Positions 1 through 8,900 are shown, counted from the first letter of the stretch. The stretch is DNA of 64,000 bases from Alphaproteobacteria bacterium (GCA_016699735.1 CP065008.1:744001-808000), one strand, 5' to 3'. Notes: a model not told the origin generated them from the sequence alone. Made by a program: numbers and translations.

Positions 1-1268
1 GTCATCGCCGCATACCCGGCGAACGAGAAAAATTCGATCAGATCGATATCGTTAAAAGTAATCCGGTTCACGCTGGACAACAGCGTCAGAATATCTCCTG
101 TAACCGTCACATCGCCGGGATCCCAGACCGCATCGAAGGACACCGTGTCGATCCCGGTTGCTTCCGTGACGGCATCCTGCCCGCTCGTGAAGATGTAGGT
201 ATCGTTACCGGCTTGCCCGTAATAATTGTCGTCGCCGCCGCCGCCTGTAAGCACGTTGTTAGCGGAGTTCCCGTAAAGGGAATCATCGCCGCCTCCGGTC
301 ACGGCCTTTTCGATCTGTGTGCCATAGGCAATCGCCAGCGTATTCGTATCGCCGATGGAACTGAACCCGCCTTCCTCAAGATGGATAATGACATCAGCGC
401 TCACGCTGCTGGTGTTGATCGTATCCGCCCCTCCGGCATCCCACAGCGTCTGCGGGGAATCATCGGAAATATTATAGAGAGTGTCTCCGGTGTTATAAGC
501 CGTATTCGCACCATAGATTTCTTGCAACGCCGCGATATCGTAAAGCATATAGCTCTCGGCATATTGCGAGGAACCCCATGTTGACCAGTCATAGGCCATG
601 ACGGTGAATTGCTCGGTATTCTCCGCACCCGTAAGTCCGGCGGTAAAGGAGTGCTGCAAGCCAAGGGCGTGTCCCGTTTCATGCATCAGCGTAAAGAACC
701 CATAGGTTCCAACCGTGACGTTCTGAGTCGCGGAGGCGTATTTGATATTCGTCCAGACATCGCCGCTGAAATTCCCCTGATCGGGATAATAAGCCCACGC
801 GCCGGGATCGGAATTGGTGCTGGTCAGCCACGCCTGCCCATACGTGATATCGCCGACCCCGCTGACCTCGCTGAAAGTAACATTCGCAAAGCTTTCGATG
901 GAATCAAGGATATCCCGCACCGCCTCTTTCATAGCATTGGTGAAAGGCTGGAAGTTTGTGCGTTCCTGCGCGTTCGAAGCGTAATAGGAGGGTACTGCAT
1001 TCAGAAAGCTGTAGCTCACATTGGCCGCAACGCCTCCGCCCGGACCCCATTCATTCCCGCTGAGAAGCTCACCCGCATTGTTCAGGCCGATCGATGGCGG
1101 GGTCACCGTACCCCCGCCGCCCGGAAGAACCGCAAGATCGAAAAACGGGGTGCCATCCTGATGAACGGTACCCGAATCGTTTTGACAGACGGGGCAGCCG
1201 CATCCGCGGGGAATATCTGTGGAAAGTATCGTAGACAGCTCAGTTACGCGGGTTCCATTAACAGTCAT
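1..1268 (-). CDS. Secreted M10 (serralysin-family) RTX metalloprotease, 3' end outside window
   Basis: Zinc endopeptidase of the serralysin family, probably exported by a type I system. The visible 422 residues contain the zinc site HETGHALGLQH (H196, E197, H200, H206) and a Met-turn TVMAYDW near residue 226. Glycine/aspartate-rich RTX nonapeptides such as GGGDDSLYG and GGGGDDNYYG follow around residues 330-365, which bind calcium in this family. The start is the ATG at 1268, preceded by GAGGGAG. There is no Sec signal peptide, as expected for type I export through a C-terminal signal, which lies off the window. The N-terminal segment has three closely spaced Cys (residues 23, 25, 28 in PRGCGCPVC). 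No transporter gene is adjacent; a type I system is encoded at 49-62 kb of this window. Confidence 0.9.
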   Translation of the reverse strand, partial: MTVNGTRVTELSTILSTDIPRGCGCPVCQNDSGTVHQDGTPFFDLAVLPGGGGTVTPPSIGLNNAGELLSGNEWGPGGGVAANVSYSFLNAVPSYYASNAQERTNFQPFTNAMKEAVRDILDSIESFANVTFSEVSGVGDITYGQAWLTSTNSDPGAWAYYPDQGNFSGDVWTNIKYASATQNVTVGTYGFFTLMHETGHALGLQHSFTAGLTGAENTEQFTVMAYDWSTWGSSQYAESYMLYDIAALQEIYGANTAYNTGDTLYNISDDSPQTLWDAGGADTINTSSVSADVIIHLEEGGFSSIGDTNTLAIAYGTQIEKAVTGGGDDSLYGNSANNVLTGGGGDDNYYGQAGNDTYIFTSGQDAVTEATGIDTVSFDAVWDPGDVTVTGDILTLLSSVNRITFNDIDLIEFFSFAGYAAM

Positions 1269-1429
1269 AACGAAGGACTCCCTCGGAAAATAAAATAAAA
1301 AATAAAATTGAGTCCCTCATAATGCAATATCGGGGCCACAGTTCAACAACAAAAGAAGACAAGAGGACTCTTAACGCCGACGCAGGATAGTATTTGCCCC
1401 CGGAAGGGCTTTTGCCTATAAGAAACAGC

Positions 1430-2059
1430 ATGAAGACAGGCTTTGACCGCGCCGCCGAAGAGATCATCCGGGCTGGAAACAGGCTGGACACACTAGGCCT
1501 TGCCCCTGCGACGGCGGGGAATTATTCGATGCGCCTTGAATCGGGCGAGATCGCCATTACAGTGTCCGGCGCCCATAAAGGCACTCTTGAGAAAAAGGAC
1601 ATCATGCGCCTGGATATTCAAGGAATCGCGCTGGAGGATAAAAAGCCGTCCGCAGAAACCTTGCTGCACACGCTTCTCTACGCGATGTTCCCGCACGTGC
1701 AGGCCATCCTGCATAGCCATTCCATCCCCTGCGTGGTCCTGACCCGCCTGTTTCCGAAGGAAAAATTTCTCACGCTGCAGGGCTATGAATTGCAAAAGGT
1801 CTTTCCAGGGGTAACCACCCATGAAACGCAGGTCATGCTGCCTGTTTTTGACAATTCGCAAGACATGACAGTCTTAAGTGCCCAGGTGCAGGAGGTCTTG
1901 CGCGACCGCCCCGAAACGCCCGCATATCTCATTCGTGGCCACGGGCTTTATGGCTGGGGCCGCACCATGAAGGAAGCCGCGCAGGTTGTCGAAGGCCTCG
2001 AAGTTCTGCTATCCTGCGAGCTCGAAATGCTGAAATTGGCAAAGGACATAAGACGATGA
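1430..2059 (+). CDS. mtnB: Methylthioribulose-1-phosphate dehydratase
   Basis: Class II aldolase/adducin-fold enzyme that dehydrates 5-methylthioribulose-1-phosphate in the methionine salvage pathway. It carries the family's zinc-binding HSH (in ILHSHS) and a later His in IRGHGLYGWG. The GNYSMRL and TVSGAHKG stretches near the N terminus are phosphate-binding elements of the family. Length (209 aa from this start) is normal. I chose the ATG at 1430; a TTG twelve codons upstream (1394) is possible but adds non-conserved sequence. The stop overlaps the mtnD start (ATGA), so translational coupling is likely. First gene of a five-gene operon. Confidence 0.93.
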   Translation: MKTGFDRAAEEIIRAGNRLDTLGLAPATAGNYSMRLESGEIAITVSGAHKGTLEKKDIMRLDIQGIALEDKKPSAETLLHTLLYAMFPHVQAILHSHSIPCVVLTRLFPKEKFLTLQGYELQKVFPGVTTHETQVMLPVFDNSQDMTVLSAQVQEVLRDRPETPAYLIRGHGLYGWGRTMKEAAQVVEGLEVLLSCELEMLKLAKDIRR

Positions 2060-2610
2060 GCCGCCTGACGATTTTCCCCGACAACGATCCAAAAACCGCC
2101 GAGTTGGATACGGATGACGGCGCAGTGATGGCTAAAAAGCTGCACGAAATCGGCGTGACCTTCGAACGCTGGACGCCCAAGGCGATCCTGCCGAAAGAGG
2201 CCGACGACAAGGCCGTGATGGAATCGTATGCCGACGATATAGAGCGCCTCAAGAAAATCGGCAATTACAACACCGTGGATGTCGTGCGCCTCTCCCCTGA
2301 CAATCCGAAAAAAATCGAAGCCCGTAACAAATTCCTCTCCGAACACACCCACGCCGAAGACGAAGTGCGTTTCTTCGTAGAAGGCGAGGGGATATTTTAC
2401 CTCCGCACCGGCGGCAAGCTCTACATGACGCTATGCTGCCGCGGCGACCTCATCAGCGTCCCGGCGGGGGTCAAGCATTGGTTCGATATGGGGCCGGAAC
2501 CGTCCTTCACCTGCATCCGCTTCTTCCAGACCCCGGAGGGCTGGGTGGCGGAATTCACGGGCGACGACATCGCCGACAAATTCCCTAAATTCGAAAAACA
2601 CGCGGCTTAG
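2056..2610 (+). CDS. mtnD: Acireductone dioxygenase
   Basis: Cupin metalloenzyme that cleaves the acireductone of methionine salvage with O2. With Fe it yields the methionine precursor 4-methylthio-2-oxobutanoate; with Ni it gives an off-pathway product. Metal ligands are visible as HTHAEDE (H-x-H-x4-E type) around residues 96-102 and a later His in PAGVKHWFD. The 184-aa length is typical. It overlaps mtnB by four bases and is followed after 12 bases by mtnC. Confidence 0.95.
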   Translation: MSRLTIFPDNDPKTAELDTDDGAVMAKKLHEIGVTFERWTPKAILPKEADDKAVMESYADDIERLKKIGNYNTVDVVRLSPDNPKKIEARNKFLSEHTHAEDEVRFFVEGEGIFYLRTGGKLYMTLCCRGDLISVPAGVKHWFDMGPEPSFTCIRFFQTPEGWVAEFTGDDIADKFPKFEKHAA

Positions 2611-2622
2611 AACGGAAAAAAA

Positions 2623-3321
2623 ATGACCAAGTCAAATATTAAAGCGGTCCTTACAGACATCGAGGGCACGACCAGTTCGATTTCCTTCGTCAAGGACGTC
2701 CTCTTCCCCTATGCCTACAAGCACCTCCCTGAATTTGTCGAGGATTACAGCGAGGAAATCGCGCAGATTCTTGACGATGTCCGCGCCGAGGAAAAAAACC
2801 ATGGTCTGACTCAGGAAGAGGTGGTCGAGGTTTTGCAGCGCTGGATCGAGGAAGACAAAAAACTCACGCCCCTCAAAACCCTTCAAGGCATGATCTGGCA
2901 GGCGGGCTACGAGGCAGGCGAACTGCACGGCCACATCTATGAAGACGCCGTGACGGGCCTGAAACGCTGGAAAAAATCGGGCCTCAAACTCTATATCTAC
3001 TCCTCCGGGTCCGTCGCCGCGCAAAAGCTGCTCTTTTCGAATACATCGGCGGGCGACCTGACAACACTTTTCTCTGGCTATTTCGACACCACGACCGGAC
3101 CCAAGCTCCAGCAGGATTCATACGAGAAAATCGCTCGCGAGATCGGCCTTCCGCCGGAGCAGATTCTCTTCCTCTCCGACAACACGCAGGAAATCGAGGC
3201 GGCGTATAAAGCCGGTATGAGCGTCATCGTTCTCGACCGCGACGGAATTCAGGACGATGTCCGCAGACACCGCGTCGTGAAAAACTTCGATGAGATCGAG
3301 CCGGAAAAAATCCCGGCCTGA
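2623..3321 (+). CDS. mtnC: Enolase-phosphatase E1
   Basis: HAD-superfamily bifunctional enzyme that enolises and dephosphorylates 2,3-diketo-5-methylthiopentyl-1-phosphate to the acireductone used by MtnD. The HAD nucleophile motif appears as LTDIEGTTSS at the N terminus, in the E1-specific form with D-x-E-G-T-T. The second motif is YIYSSGSVAAQ and the last acidic motif is ILFLSDNTQE. The 232-aa length fits the family. It sits in the mtnBDCA operon, 12 bases after mtnD and 11 before mtnA. Confidence 0.95.
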   Translation: MTKSNIKAVLTDIEGTTSSISFVKDVLFPYAYKHLPEFVEDYSEEIAQILDDVRAEEKNHGLTQEEVVEVLQRWIEEDKKLTPLKTLQGMIWQAGYEAGELHGHIYEDAVTGLKRWKKSGLKLYIYSSGSVAAQKLLFSNTSAGDLTTLFSGYFDTTTGPKLQQDSYEKIAREIGLPPEQILFLSDNTQEIEAAYKAGMSVIVLDRDGIQDDVRRHRVVKNFDEIEPEKIPA

Positions 3322-3332
3322 GCAGGGGCGCC

Positions 3333-4415
3333 ATGAAAATAAACGGCAAACATTACCGCTCGATCGAACTCACGGAGAACGGCTGGTCCGTTCGCATTTT
3401 CGACCAGCGCAAACTCCCGTGGGAGCTTGTTTTCGTCGAGTTGACGCAAAGAGATCAGGCCGCAACGGCGATCAAGGAAATGTGGACGAGGGGTGCCCCT
3501 TTGTTGGCAGCAACCGCCGCCTACGGCCTCTGTCTGGCACTGAGGGAAGACGCCTCCGACGAAAACCTGAAAATATCCTATGATCTTCTCCTCGCCACTC
3601 GCCCGACCGCCGTCAATCTCCGCTGGGCGCTGGATGAGATGCTCAAGGCGGTCAAACCCTTTCAGGGTCAGGACAGAATAAAGACCGCCTATGAACGCGC
3701 CAAGGAAATCTGCGACGAGGATGTGGAGATTAACCGCCGCATCGGCCTCAACGGCCTGCCGCTCCTGCGCGAATACGCCCGCAACAAACAGGGCAAGCCT
3801 CTGAACATCCTGACCCACTGCAATGCCGGATGGCTGGCCACGGTCGATTACGGCACCGTGACATCCCCCATTTACATGGCGCATGACGAGGGCATCCCCG
3901 TCCATGTCTGGGTCGATGAAACCCGCCCCCGCAATCAGGGCGCCTCCCTGACGGCCTTCGAACTCGCGCAGCACGGCGTCCCGCATACCGTGATCGCTGA
4001 CAATGCCGGCGGCCACCTCATGCAGATCGGAAAAGTTGACCTCTGCATCGTCGGCACCGACCGCGTAGTCCGCAATGGCGATGTCTGCAACAAGATCGGC
4101 ACCTATCTCAAGGCGCTGGCCGCTTACGATAACAACATCCCCTTTTATGTGGCTCTGCCTTATCCGACCATCGACTACACGCTGGAAAAAGGCGAGGATA
4201 TCCCCATTGAGGAGCGCAGCGCGGAAGAGGTCACCCATATCGAGGGCCAGACGGTCAGCGGAGCGATTGAAAAAATTAAAATCACCCAATCCCCGGCGGC
4301 CAATCCCGCCTTCGACATCACGCCTGCCCGCTATGTGACCGGCTACATCACGGACCGGGGCTACTGGAACCGAATTCCAGAACGCGTGGAAGATTTCATA
4401 AAAAAGGCGGTTTAG
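3333..4415 (+). CDS. mtnA: S-methyl-5-thioribose-1-phosphate isomerase
   Basis: Converts methylthioribose-1-phosphate to methylthioribulose-1-phosphate, the MtnB substrate. It is related to eIF2B subunits. Hallmarks are MWTRGAPLLAATAAYG, the catalytic-Cys segment THCNAGWLATVDYGT, and the catalytic-Asp segment GTDRVVRNGDVCNKIGTY. The 360-aa length is normal. Nothing resembling mtnK, mtnP or mtnN lies beside it, so the step that makes methylthioribose-1-phosphate must be encoded elsewhere. Confidence 0.95.
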   Translation: MKINGKHYRSIELTENGWSVRIFDQRKLPWELVFVELTQRDQAATAIKEMWTRGAPLLAATAAYGLCLALREDASDENLKISYDLLLATRPTAVNLRWALDEMLKAVKPFQGQDRIKTAYERAKEICDEDVEINRRIGLNGLPLLREYARNKQGKPLNILTHCNAGWLATVDYGTVTSPIYMAHDEGIPVHVWVDETRPRNQGASLTAFELAQHGVPHTVIADNAGGHLMQIGKVDLCIVGTDRVVRNGDVCNKIGTYLKALAAYDNNIPFYVALPYPTIDYTLEKGEDIPIEERSAEEVTHIEGQTVSGAIEKIKITQSPAANPAFDITPARYVTGYITDRGYWNRIPERVEDFIKKAV

Positions 4416-4417
4416 AA

Positions 4418-5110
4418 ATGACGGCAAAGGAAAAACCCGCGAAGACCTTGGCGACCACTTTGCTGAACGTGGCGTGGCTATCGGTTCTGCTGGGCTTGGG
4501 AATGGAAATCCTTCTGATTCTGGCCGCTGCTTATTTTGGCAGTGATAATGCGACCGCCGCGATTATAGCCGACGCCGTGCAGAAAATCTCCTGGTCCACT
4601 TTGGTCTGCAGCGGCGTAGCAGTGGGCATGGCCGCAGGAAAAATGCGCCCGCAGGTGATGGGCTTGGCTGGATTGATTGCTGCGCCCGTCGCCTTCTATA
4701 CCGCCAAAGTCCTGCACAAAAGCGCCTCGCAGGCGCTGGCCATCGCGGGGCAAGCCGCAGTGGGCGGTCCGTCCCCCGTCCTGATCGTCTCGATAAAGGC
4801 TCTGGAATACGCGGCGCTGGGCTTGATTATCGGCACCCTCTCGAATCGTCCGTCCTTAAGCCTCTGGCACAATCTGCTGGCGGGTCTGCTGATCGGGATC
4901 GTTTTCGGAGGCACGATTGTCTATCTCATGGTCACCATGGCCACCGAGCCACTGCCCCCGCTGGGCATTGCCACCCGCTGCATCAACGAGATCATCTTCC
5001 CCGTGGGCTGTTCGGCAGTCCTTTTCGCGGCGCAAAAAATCGGCGAAAAAGGCGCCGAAACCACGCAAAAGGAGGCGAATCTGGAGCGCGAGTTCGCCCA
5101 CGAGGAATAG
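4418..5110 (+). CDS. Unrecognised multi-pass membrane protein in the mtn operon
   Basis: A 230-aa protein with about six hydrophobic segments (for example near residues 15-38, 55-70, 75-93, 120-140 and 150-172) and a charged cytoplasmic-looking C-terminal tail rich in Lys and Glu. It begins two bases after the mtnA stop, so it is almost certainly cotranscribed and probably translationally coupled. I do not recognise the family. Its position suggests a link to methylthio-sugar or methionine metabolism, or simple hitch-hiking in the operon; the sequence does not decide. Confidence 0.75.
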   Translation: MTAKEKPAKTLATTLLNVAWLSVLLGLGMEILLILAAAYFGSDNATAAIIADAVQKISWSTLVCSGVAVGMAAGKMRPQVMGLAGLIAAPVAFYTAKVLHKSASQALAIAGQAAVGGPSPVLIVSIKALEYAALGLIIGTLSNRPSLSLWHNLLAGLLIGIVFGGTIVYLMVTMATEPLPPLGIATRCINEIIFPVGCSAVLFAAQKIGEKGAETTQKEANLEREFAHEE

Positions 5111-5280
5111 GGGAGGCACGGGCCAGGAACCCCTAAAAAAGGCTCTTTTTCAGGCCGTTTCGTTAACTTTTGCTAAAAATTTACAAATGCTGTAGAATTT
5201 TGTATAAGTTTAGAAAATGAGGGGGAGTGTGCGCCAAAAGGGTCAGCACACCGCGAACAAAACAAAAGGAAAACAAAGAC

Positions 5281-6165
5281 ATGTCATTGCTTCGTTTCGA
5301 AATGCCGGATATGACCCAGGGAATTGATCTCACAGGCCAGCAAAACGGCCAGAAAAGGGACGTGGCCGATCCGAACGCGAATGTCAATGAAAGGGTTCTG
5401 GCCGGAGCCAATATTGAGGACATATTAGCAACGGGCGTGGATATCGACCGCAACGATCTCGCCCGCGAAGAATATTTCGACAATGCACTTAGTTCCGTTA
5501 ATCTCCGCATGACCGATATCGATCTGGTCAATATGCAGCAACAGCGCGTTGCTAAGGAGGGCGTAGCCACCGATCTCCTCGAAGTTGGAAGCACAACAGG
5601 CGACAAGCTCGGCTTGAGCGACAGGCTGGAAGTCACAACGGATCAACTCCTGCAGGCCCGCAGTGGTAATCGGGAAGTCGCCCTCAGCACCCTGCACCGC
5701 GAAGACGGCTGGCACACCTATGACCCGGATAATGAACATGGAATATGGCAGGTCGGCCACCACCACGACAATGATGGCATCTACAGCGATTTCCGGGCCA
5801 CGATCAACGGAATGGCCGTCAGCATGAGCCTTCAGGGTGTGGATTGGAACGACTTGAACCAGGCGCTCGGCCCGATGGGCAATCTCGATCAGATGCGCGA
5901 TGCTCTGGACGGGCTGAATGATATTGCCACATCCCGCGCAGGTCTGGCCGGATTCGGTGCCTTCTTCCAGGCGCTCGATCAGGATCTGTTCAACCGCCAA
6001 AAGGTCGAAAACCCGAAAGCGACCGATCTGCGCACGCCTCTCGGCACCCCCGAAGAGGACATCAAGACCCCGCAGATGGCCTACAGACCGCCCGAGAAAC
6101 AGCTCGACGGTCCCGGCGGCAGTGGCCCCGGAATGTCCATGGGCGCCCCGAATATGCGGGTTTAA
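5281..6165 (+). CDS. Unrecognised soluble protein, 294 aa
   Basis: Acidic, mostly hydrophilic protein with no signal peptide or membrane segment. The start is the ATG at 5281, preceded by an AAGGAAAA ribosome binding site; an in-frame upstream start at 5227 lacks one. The middle (about residues 140-190) is rich in His and Asp (WHTYDPDNEHG, GHHHDNDG). The C terminus is a low-complexity Pro/Gly/Met tail. It is monocistronic, with its own upstream gap and a strong terminator after it. I can assign no function. Confidence 0.7.
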   Translation: MSLLRFEMPDMTQGIDLTGQQNGQKRDVADPNANVNERVLAGANIEDILATGVDIDRNDLAREEYFDNALSSVNLRMTDIDLVNMQQQRVAKEGVATDLLEVGSTTGDKLGLSDRLEVTTDQLLQARSGNREVALSTLHREDGWHTYDPDNEHGIWQVGHHHDNDGIYSDFRATINGMAVSMSLQGVDWNDLNQALGPMGNLDQMRDALDGLNDIATSRAGLAGFGAFFQALDQDLFNRQKVENPKATDLRTPLGTPEEDIKTPQMAYRPPEKQLDGPGGSGPGMSMGAPNMRV

Positions 6166-6184
6166 TAGCCAGACGGAATACCGG

Positions 6185-6210
6185 AAAACCGGGCCACAGG
6201 CCCGGTTTTT
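6185..6210 (+). terminator. Rho-independent terminator
   Basis: Perfect 11-bp stem AAAACCGGGCC / GGCCCGGTTTT with a 3-base loop, running into a T tract. It lies 20 bases after the 294-aa gene and separates it from the SIMPL-domain genes. Confidence 0.9.
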
Positions 6211-6289
6211 CATTTCGTGCGTGACTCAGTTGTCGGCAACCGCAGAATCCTCTAGGGTCTGGAAACACGCTTTTTCTGGAGGATATCTC

Positions 6290-7078
6290 ATGCGCTCATT
6301 TCTCGCCGTTATGACGGTTCTTTTTTTGGGGTTCTGGACCAACCCGGCCTCAGCGCAGGGTGTTCCTGTGAATACCATCGGCGCCCGCACCATCAACGTC
6401 AGCGGCGAAGCCGAAATCCGCGTCGTCCCCGATCAGGTGTTGATTTCCCTGACCGCTGAGAGCCGCGGCCCCGACCTCAGCGCCACTCAGAAGAAAAACG
6501 ACGAGGCGGTGAAGGGGCTGGTCTCTTACGTAACGGAAACCTTAGGGCTGAAAAGGGAACACATCCAGACCGACTACACCACCGTGAGCCCCACCTACCG
6601 CTCCTGCAATTACGAGGATGAAATGAGCGGCCGCTGCAACCCTCTGGACATCGTCTATTACAGCGTCCGTAAGGGCATCCAGATAAGGCTGAATGACCTC
6701 TCCCGTTACGAGGAATTGGTTGCAAAAGCCCTGCAGATGGGCGTAACACACATCGACAACATCCAGTTTATCACCACCGAACTCCGCAAGCACCGCGATT
6801 CCGCCCGAGTGCAGGCAGCAAAAGCGGCCAAGGAAAAGGCCGAAGCCATCGCCGCGGTACTGGGGGTAAAGATAGGAAAGCCCGTGTCCGTCAACACCCA
6901 GAATTTCTCCTCTTTTTACTGGCACGGCTACGGCGGCGGACCTCGCGCTTATAACCAGATGACCCAGAACGTTATTCAAGAGGCCGCACCGCCAGCAGGC
7001 GGTGAAGGGGAGGGCGCACTGGCCCTCGGCCAGATCAACATCACCGCCTCGGTGCAGGTGACGTTTGAGATTGAATAA
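6290..7078 (+). CDS. SIMPL-domain (DUF541) secreted protein, copy 1
   Basis: Exported protein of the SIMPL/YggE family, whose biochemical role is poorly defined; in E. coli YggE is linked to oxidative-stress tolerance. The start at 6290 has a clear TGGAGG site and gives a Sec signal peptide ending in ASAQG. The SIMPL domain begins at INVSGEAEIRVVPDQV and spans most of the 262 residues. It contains an AAKEKAEAIAAVLG helix typical of the family. The C-terminal QINITASVQVTFEIE is encoded by DNA identical to the end of the next gene. There are two Cys in the middle (SCNYEDEMSGRC). Confidence 0.9.
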   Translation: MRSFLAVMTVLFLGFWTNPASAQGVPVNTIGARTINVSGEAEIRVVPDQVLISLTAESRGPDLSATQKKNDEAVKGLVSYVTETLGLKREHIQTDYTTVSPTYRSCNYEDEMSGRCNPLDIVYYSVRKGIQIRLNDLSRYEELVAKALQMGVTHIDNIQFITTELRKHRDSARVQAAKAAKEKAEAIAAVLGVKIGKPVSVNTQNFSSFYWHGYGGGPRAYNQMTQNVIQEAAPPAGGEGEGALALGQINITASVQVTFEIE

Positions 7079-7079
7079 A
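7026..7079 (+). repeat. 54-nt direct repeat, copy A (3' end of SIMPL gene 1)
   Basis: Exact 54-base match to 7866-7919, covering the last codons and stop of both SIMPL paralogues. The few bases beyond the stop are also related (both contain ATTTGCAAAA about 12 bases on). Confidence 0.9.
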
Positions 7080-7150
7080 TTCCCAATGATTTGCAAAATC
7101 CACTGCGGGAGATTACGTTTTCCGTGTAAAGCGTTTTGGAGAAAAAATGC

Positions 7151-7918
7151 ATGAAAAAGCTAGTGCTCATCATCTGCCTGTCAGGATTTTTCTCTTTTAC
7201 TGCGAATGCCCTAGAAAAAATTGATAATGAAAAGGAGCAACGCACGCTAAGCGTCTCGGGCGATGCAACGGTTTTGGTCGCCCCAGATCAGGTTGTCATT
7301 TCTTTAACAGCCGAAAAACGGGGATTGAATGTTCTGGAGATACACAAAAAAAATGACGAAAGCGTGAAAGCACTTAAAACCTTCCTCACACAGGAGAAAA
7401 AGGTAAAAAGCGAGCACATCCAAACGAACTATATAACCGTTCAACCCGTATACAAAAAATGCGGTTTCGAGCTGATCAGGCTTGGCAAATGCGACTCGGA
7501 GCAAATTGAGTATTACAGCCTATCAAGAACCATGAAAATCATTCTCGACGACCCTACAGCGTTTGAAAGCGTGATATTCAAGTGTCTTGAACTGGGACTG
7601 AGCCGAATTGACAGTGTCGAATTTCTGAGCACTGATTTTAGAAAATACAGGGATCAGGCGCGCGGCATGGCCATGAAGGCGGCACAGGAAAAGGCCCTTT
7701 CGCTTGCCGAGCCCTTGGGCATGAAAGTCCTTAAGCCTTTGGAAATTAAGGCTGAGGATTCCTCAACCTCTCCATCTTGGAACAAACTCTATGTTGTCGC
7801 GTTTAATGTAAGGACTGAAGATGAAGATCCATCTGAATTAGGCCCTAAGATCCAAAGCGAAGGGTTCGGCCAGATCAACATCACCGCCTCGGTGCAGGTG
7901 ACGTTTGAGATTGAATAA
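7151..7918 (+). CDS. SIMPL-domain (DUF541) secreted protein, copy 2
   Basis: Paralogue of the preceding gene with the same layout: signal peptide ending in ANALE, SIMPL domain starting LSVSGDATVLVAPDQV, and a paired-Cys segment in the middle (KKCGFELIRLGKC). The 255-aa body is clearly diverged from copy 1 in protein and codon use and is noticeably richer in A and T. The last 54 bases, however, are identical to copy 1. I chose the ATG at 7151; an in-frame TTG at 7136 would only add residues before the signal peptide. Confidence 0.88.
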   Translation: MKKLVLIICLSGFFSFTANALEKIDNEKEQRTLSVSGDATVLVAPDQVVISLTAEKRGLNVLEIHKKNDESVKALKTFLTQEKKVKSEHIQTNYITVQPVYKKCGFELIRLGKCDSEQIEYYSLSRTMKIILDDPTAFESVIFKCLELGLSRIDSVEFLSTDFRKYRDQARGMAMKAAQEKALSLAEPLGMKVLKPLEIKAEDSSTSPSWNKLYVVAFNVRTEDEDPSELGPKIQSEGFGQINITASVQVTFEIE

Positions 7919-7919
7919 A
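7866..7919 (+). repeat. 54-nt direct repeat, copy B (3' end of SIMPL gene 2)
   Basis: Exact match to 7026-7079. Just downstream, TCCTCAGG and CCTGAGGA (about 7920-7952) form an 8-bp hairpin that copy A only partly preserves. Confidence 0.9.
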
Positions 7920-7973
7920 ATCCTCAGGATTTGCAAAAATTGCCTGAGGAGTTTAGATTCATTCTGAGGTGCC

Positions 7974-8351
7974 ATGATGAAAAAATTTCCGGCCTTATCA
8001 CTCCTTCTCAGCGCACTGATCGTTGCGGGCGCGGTTCTCTATCACGCCCAGACCCACCAGAGGTACCAGATCGCCAGCGCCGGAACGATTCCGGCGGTCT
8101 ACCGGGTCGATACCCGCACGGGCGAGGTCTCCGTCTGCTCCCCCCTGGGAGGAGAGGCCGGGTGCCAGTCCATCGAGGGTTTACAGCAAAGCGTCCTGGC
8201 GACCACCGCCGGCCTGCAGGAACAGCTCAGCCAGTCGCAGGACCAGTTCATGCAAAGCGCGGAACAGATGGTCTCCGGTCTCATGGGCATCATGAACGTC
8301 ATGAAGGAGGACAAAAAGAACCAGGAGGAATCACAACAAAACGCGGAATAG
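7974..8351 (+). CDS. Small membrane-anchored protein, unrecognised
   Basis: 125 aa with one N-terminal hydrophobic segment (about residues 7-24) that is either a signal anchor or an uncleaved signal peptide. A short region with two Cys (VCSPLGGEAGC) follows, then a Gln/Met-rich helical tail. The region TIPAVYRVDTRTGEVSVC resembles small proteins whose domain reads a value from a structure. The start may be either of two adjacent ATGs (7974 or 7977). Function unknown. Confidence 0.65.
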   Translation: MMKKFPALSLLLSALIVAGAVLYHAQTHQRYQIASAGTIPAVYRVDTRTGEVSVCSPLGGEAGCQSIEGLQQSVLATTAGLQEQLSQSQDQFMQSAEQMVSGLMGIMNVMKEDKKNQEESQQNAE

Positions 8352-8424
8352 GAACGGATATCACAGAATTTGTCAGTTTTCGATAATATTGCTAAACTGG
8401 CCCAACAAGAATTACGGGTGAAGC

Positions 8425-8895
8425 GTGAAGAAGGATTTTTCGAAACCTTCGGGATTTGATATGCGAGACGGGGAGGAAATGCCTGTCGCCGCAGGCGTCT
8501 TTTGCGATATCACCGGCACCCTCATTTCCTACGATGAAAAATCCCCGGACATTCAGACCAATCATGACGTCGTAGCCTTCTTGCGCTATATCCGCGACGT
8601 GCGCCAGCGCTCGGTGACCCTCTGTTCGCGGGTACAGGAAAACGCCCTCACCCCCGCAGCTTTGCACGAGGAGTTCGGCTTTGTGGTCGGAAAGGCGATT
8701 TACCGCGCCCAGATCATGGAAGTCCTGATTGACAACAACCCGGACGAATATCTCCACGCCGAACATAAATTCGGCCCAGAGGCGCTCAAGGGCTTCGCCA
8801 GAATGACGCCGGAAAGACAGCATCAGCTCTACGCCCTCCTGACCGGGGATAAAAGTCCAGCGCCAACGCATCAACGGGCTGCTTTCGAACAGTAA
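8425..8895 (+). CDS. Short HAD-like protein, unrecognised
   Basis: 156 aa. Residues 24-32 (VFCDITGTL) resemble the HAD motif I D-x-D-G-T, but the second Asp is Thr, as in phosphatase-negative or ATPase-type HADs. The following YDEKSPDIQTNHDVVAFLRYIRD fits the start of a small HAD domain, and TLCSR could be motif II. The remaining catalytic Lys and acidic motifs are not clear, so it may be a degenerate or regulatory HAD protein. The GTG start at 8425 is the longest choice; an ATG at 8461 is an alternative and neither has a strong ribosome site. Confidence 0.6.
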   Translation: MKKDFSKPSGFDMRDGEEMPVAAGVFCDITGTLISYDEKSPDIQTNHDVVAFLRYIRDVRQRSVTLCSRVQENALTPAALHEEFGFVVGKAIYRAQIMEVLIDNNPDEYLHAEHKFGPEALKGFARMTPERQHQLYALLTGDKSPAPTHQRAAFEQ

Positions 8896-8900
8896 GCCGT

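Noticed and set aside
1258..1491. A 77-codon frame between the protease and mtnB on the minus strand
   Set aside because: It overlaps the protease start and mtnB start region, lacks a ribosome site and shows no domain.
3249..4427. A 392-codon open frame antisense to mtnA
   Set aside because: mtnA has full family motifs on the plus strand; the antisense frame is a codon-bias by-product.
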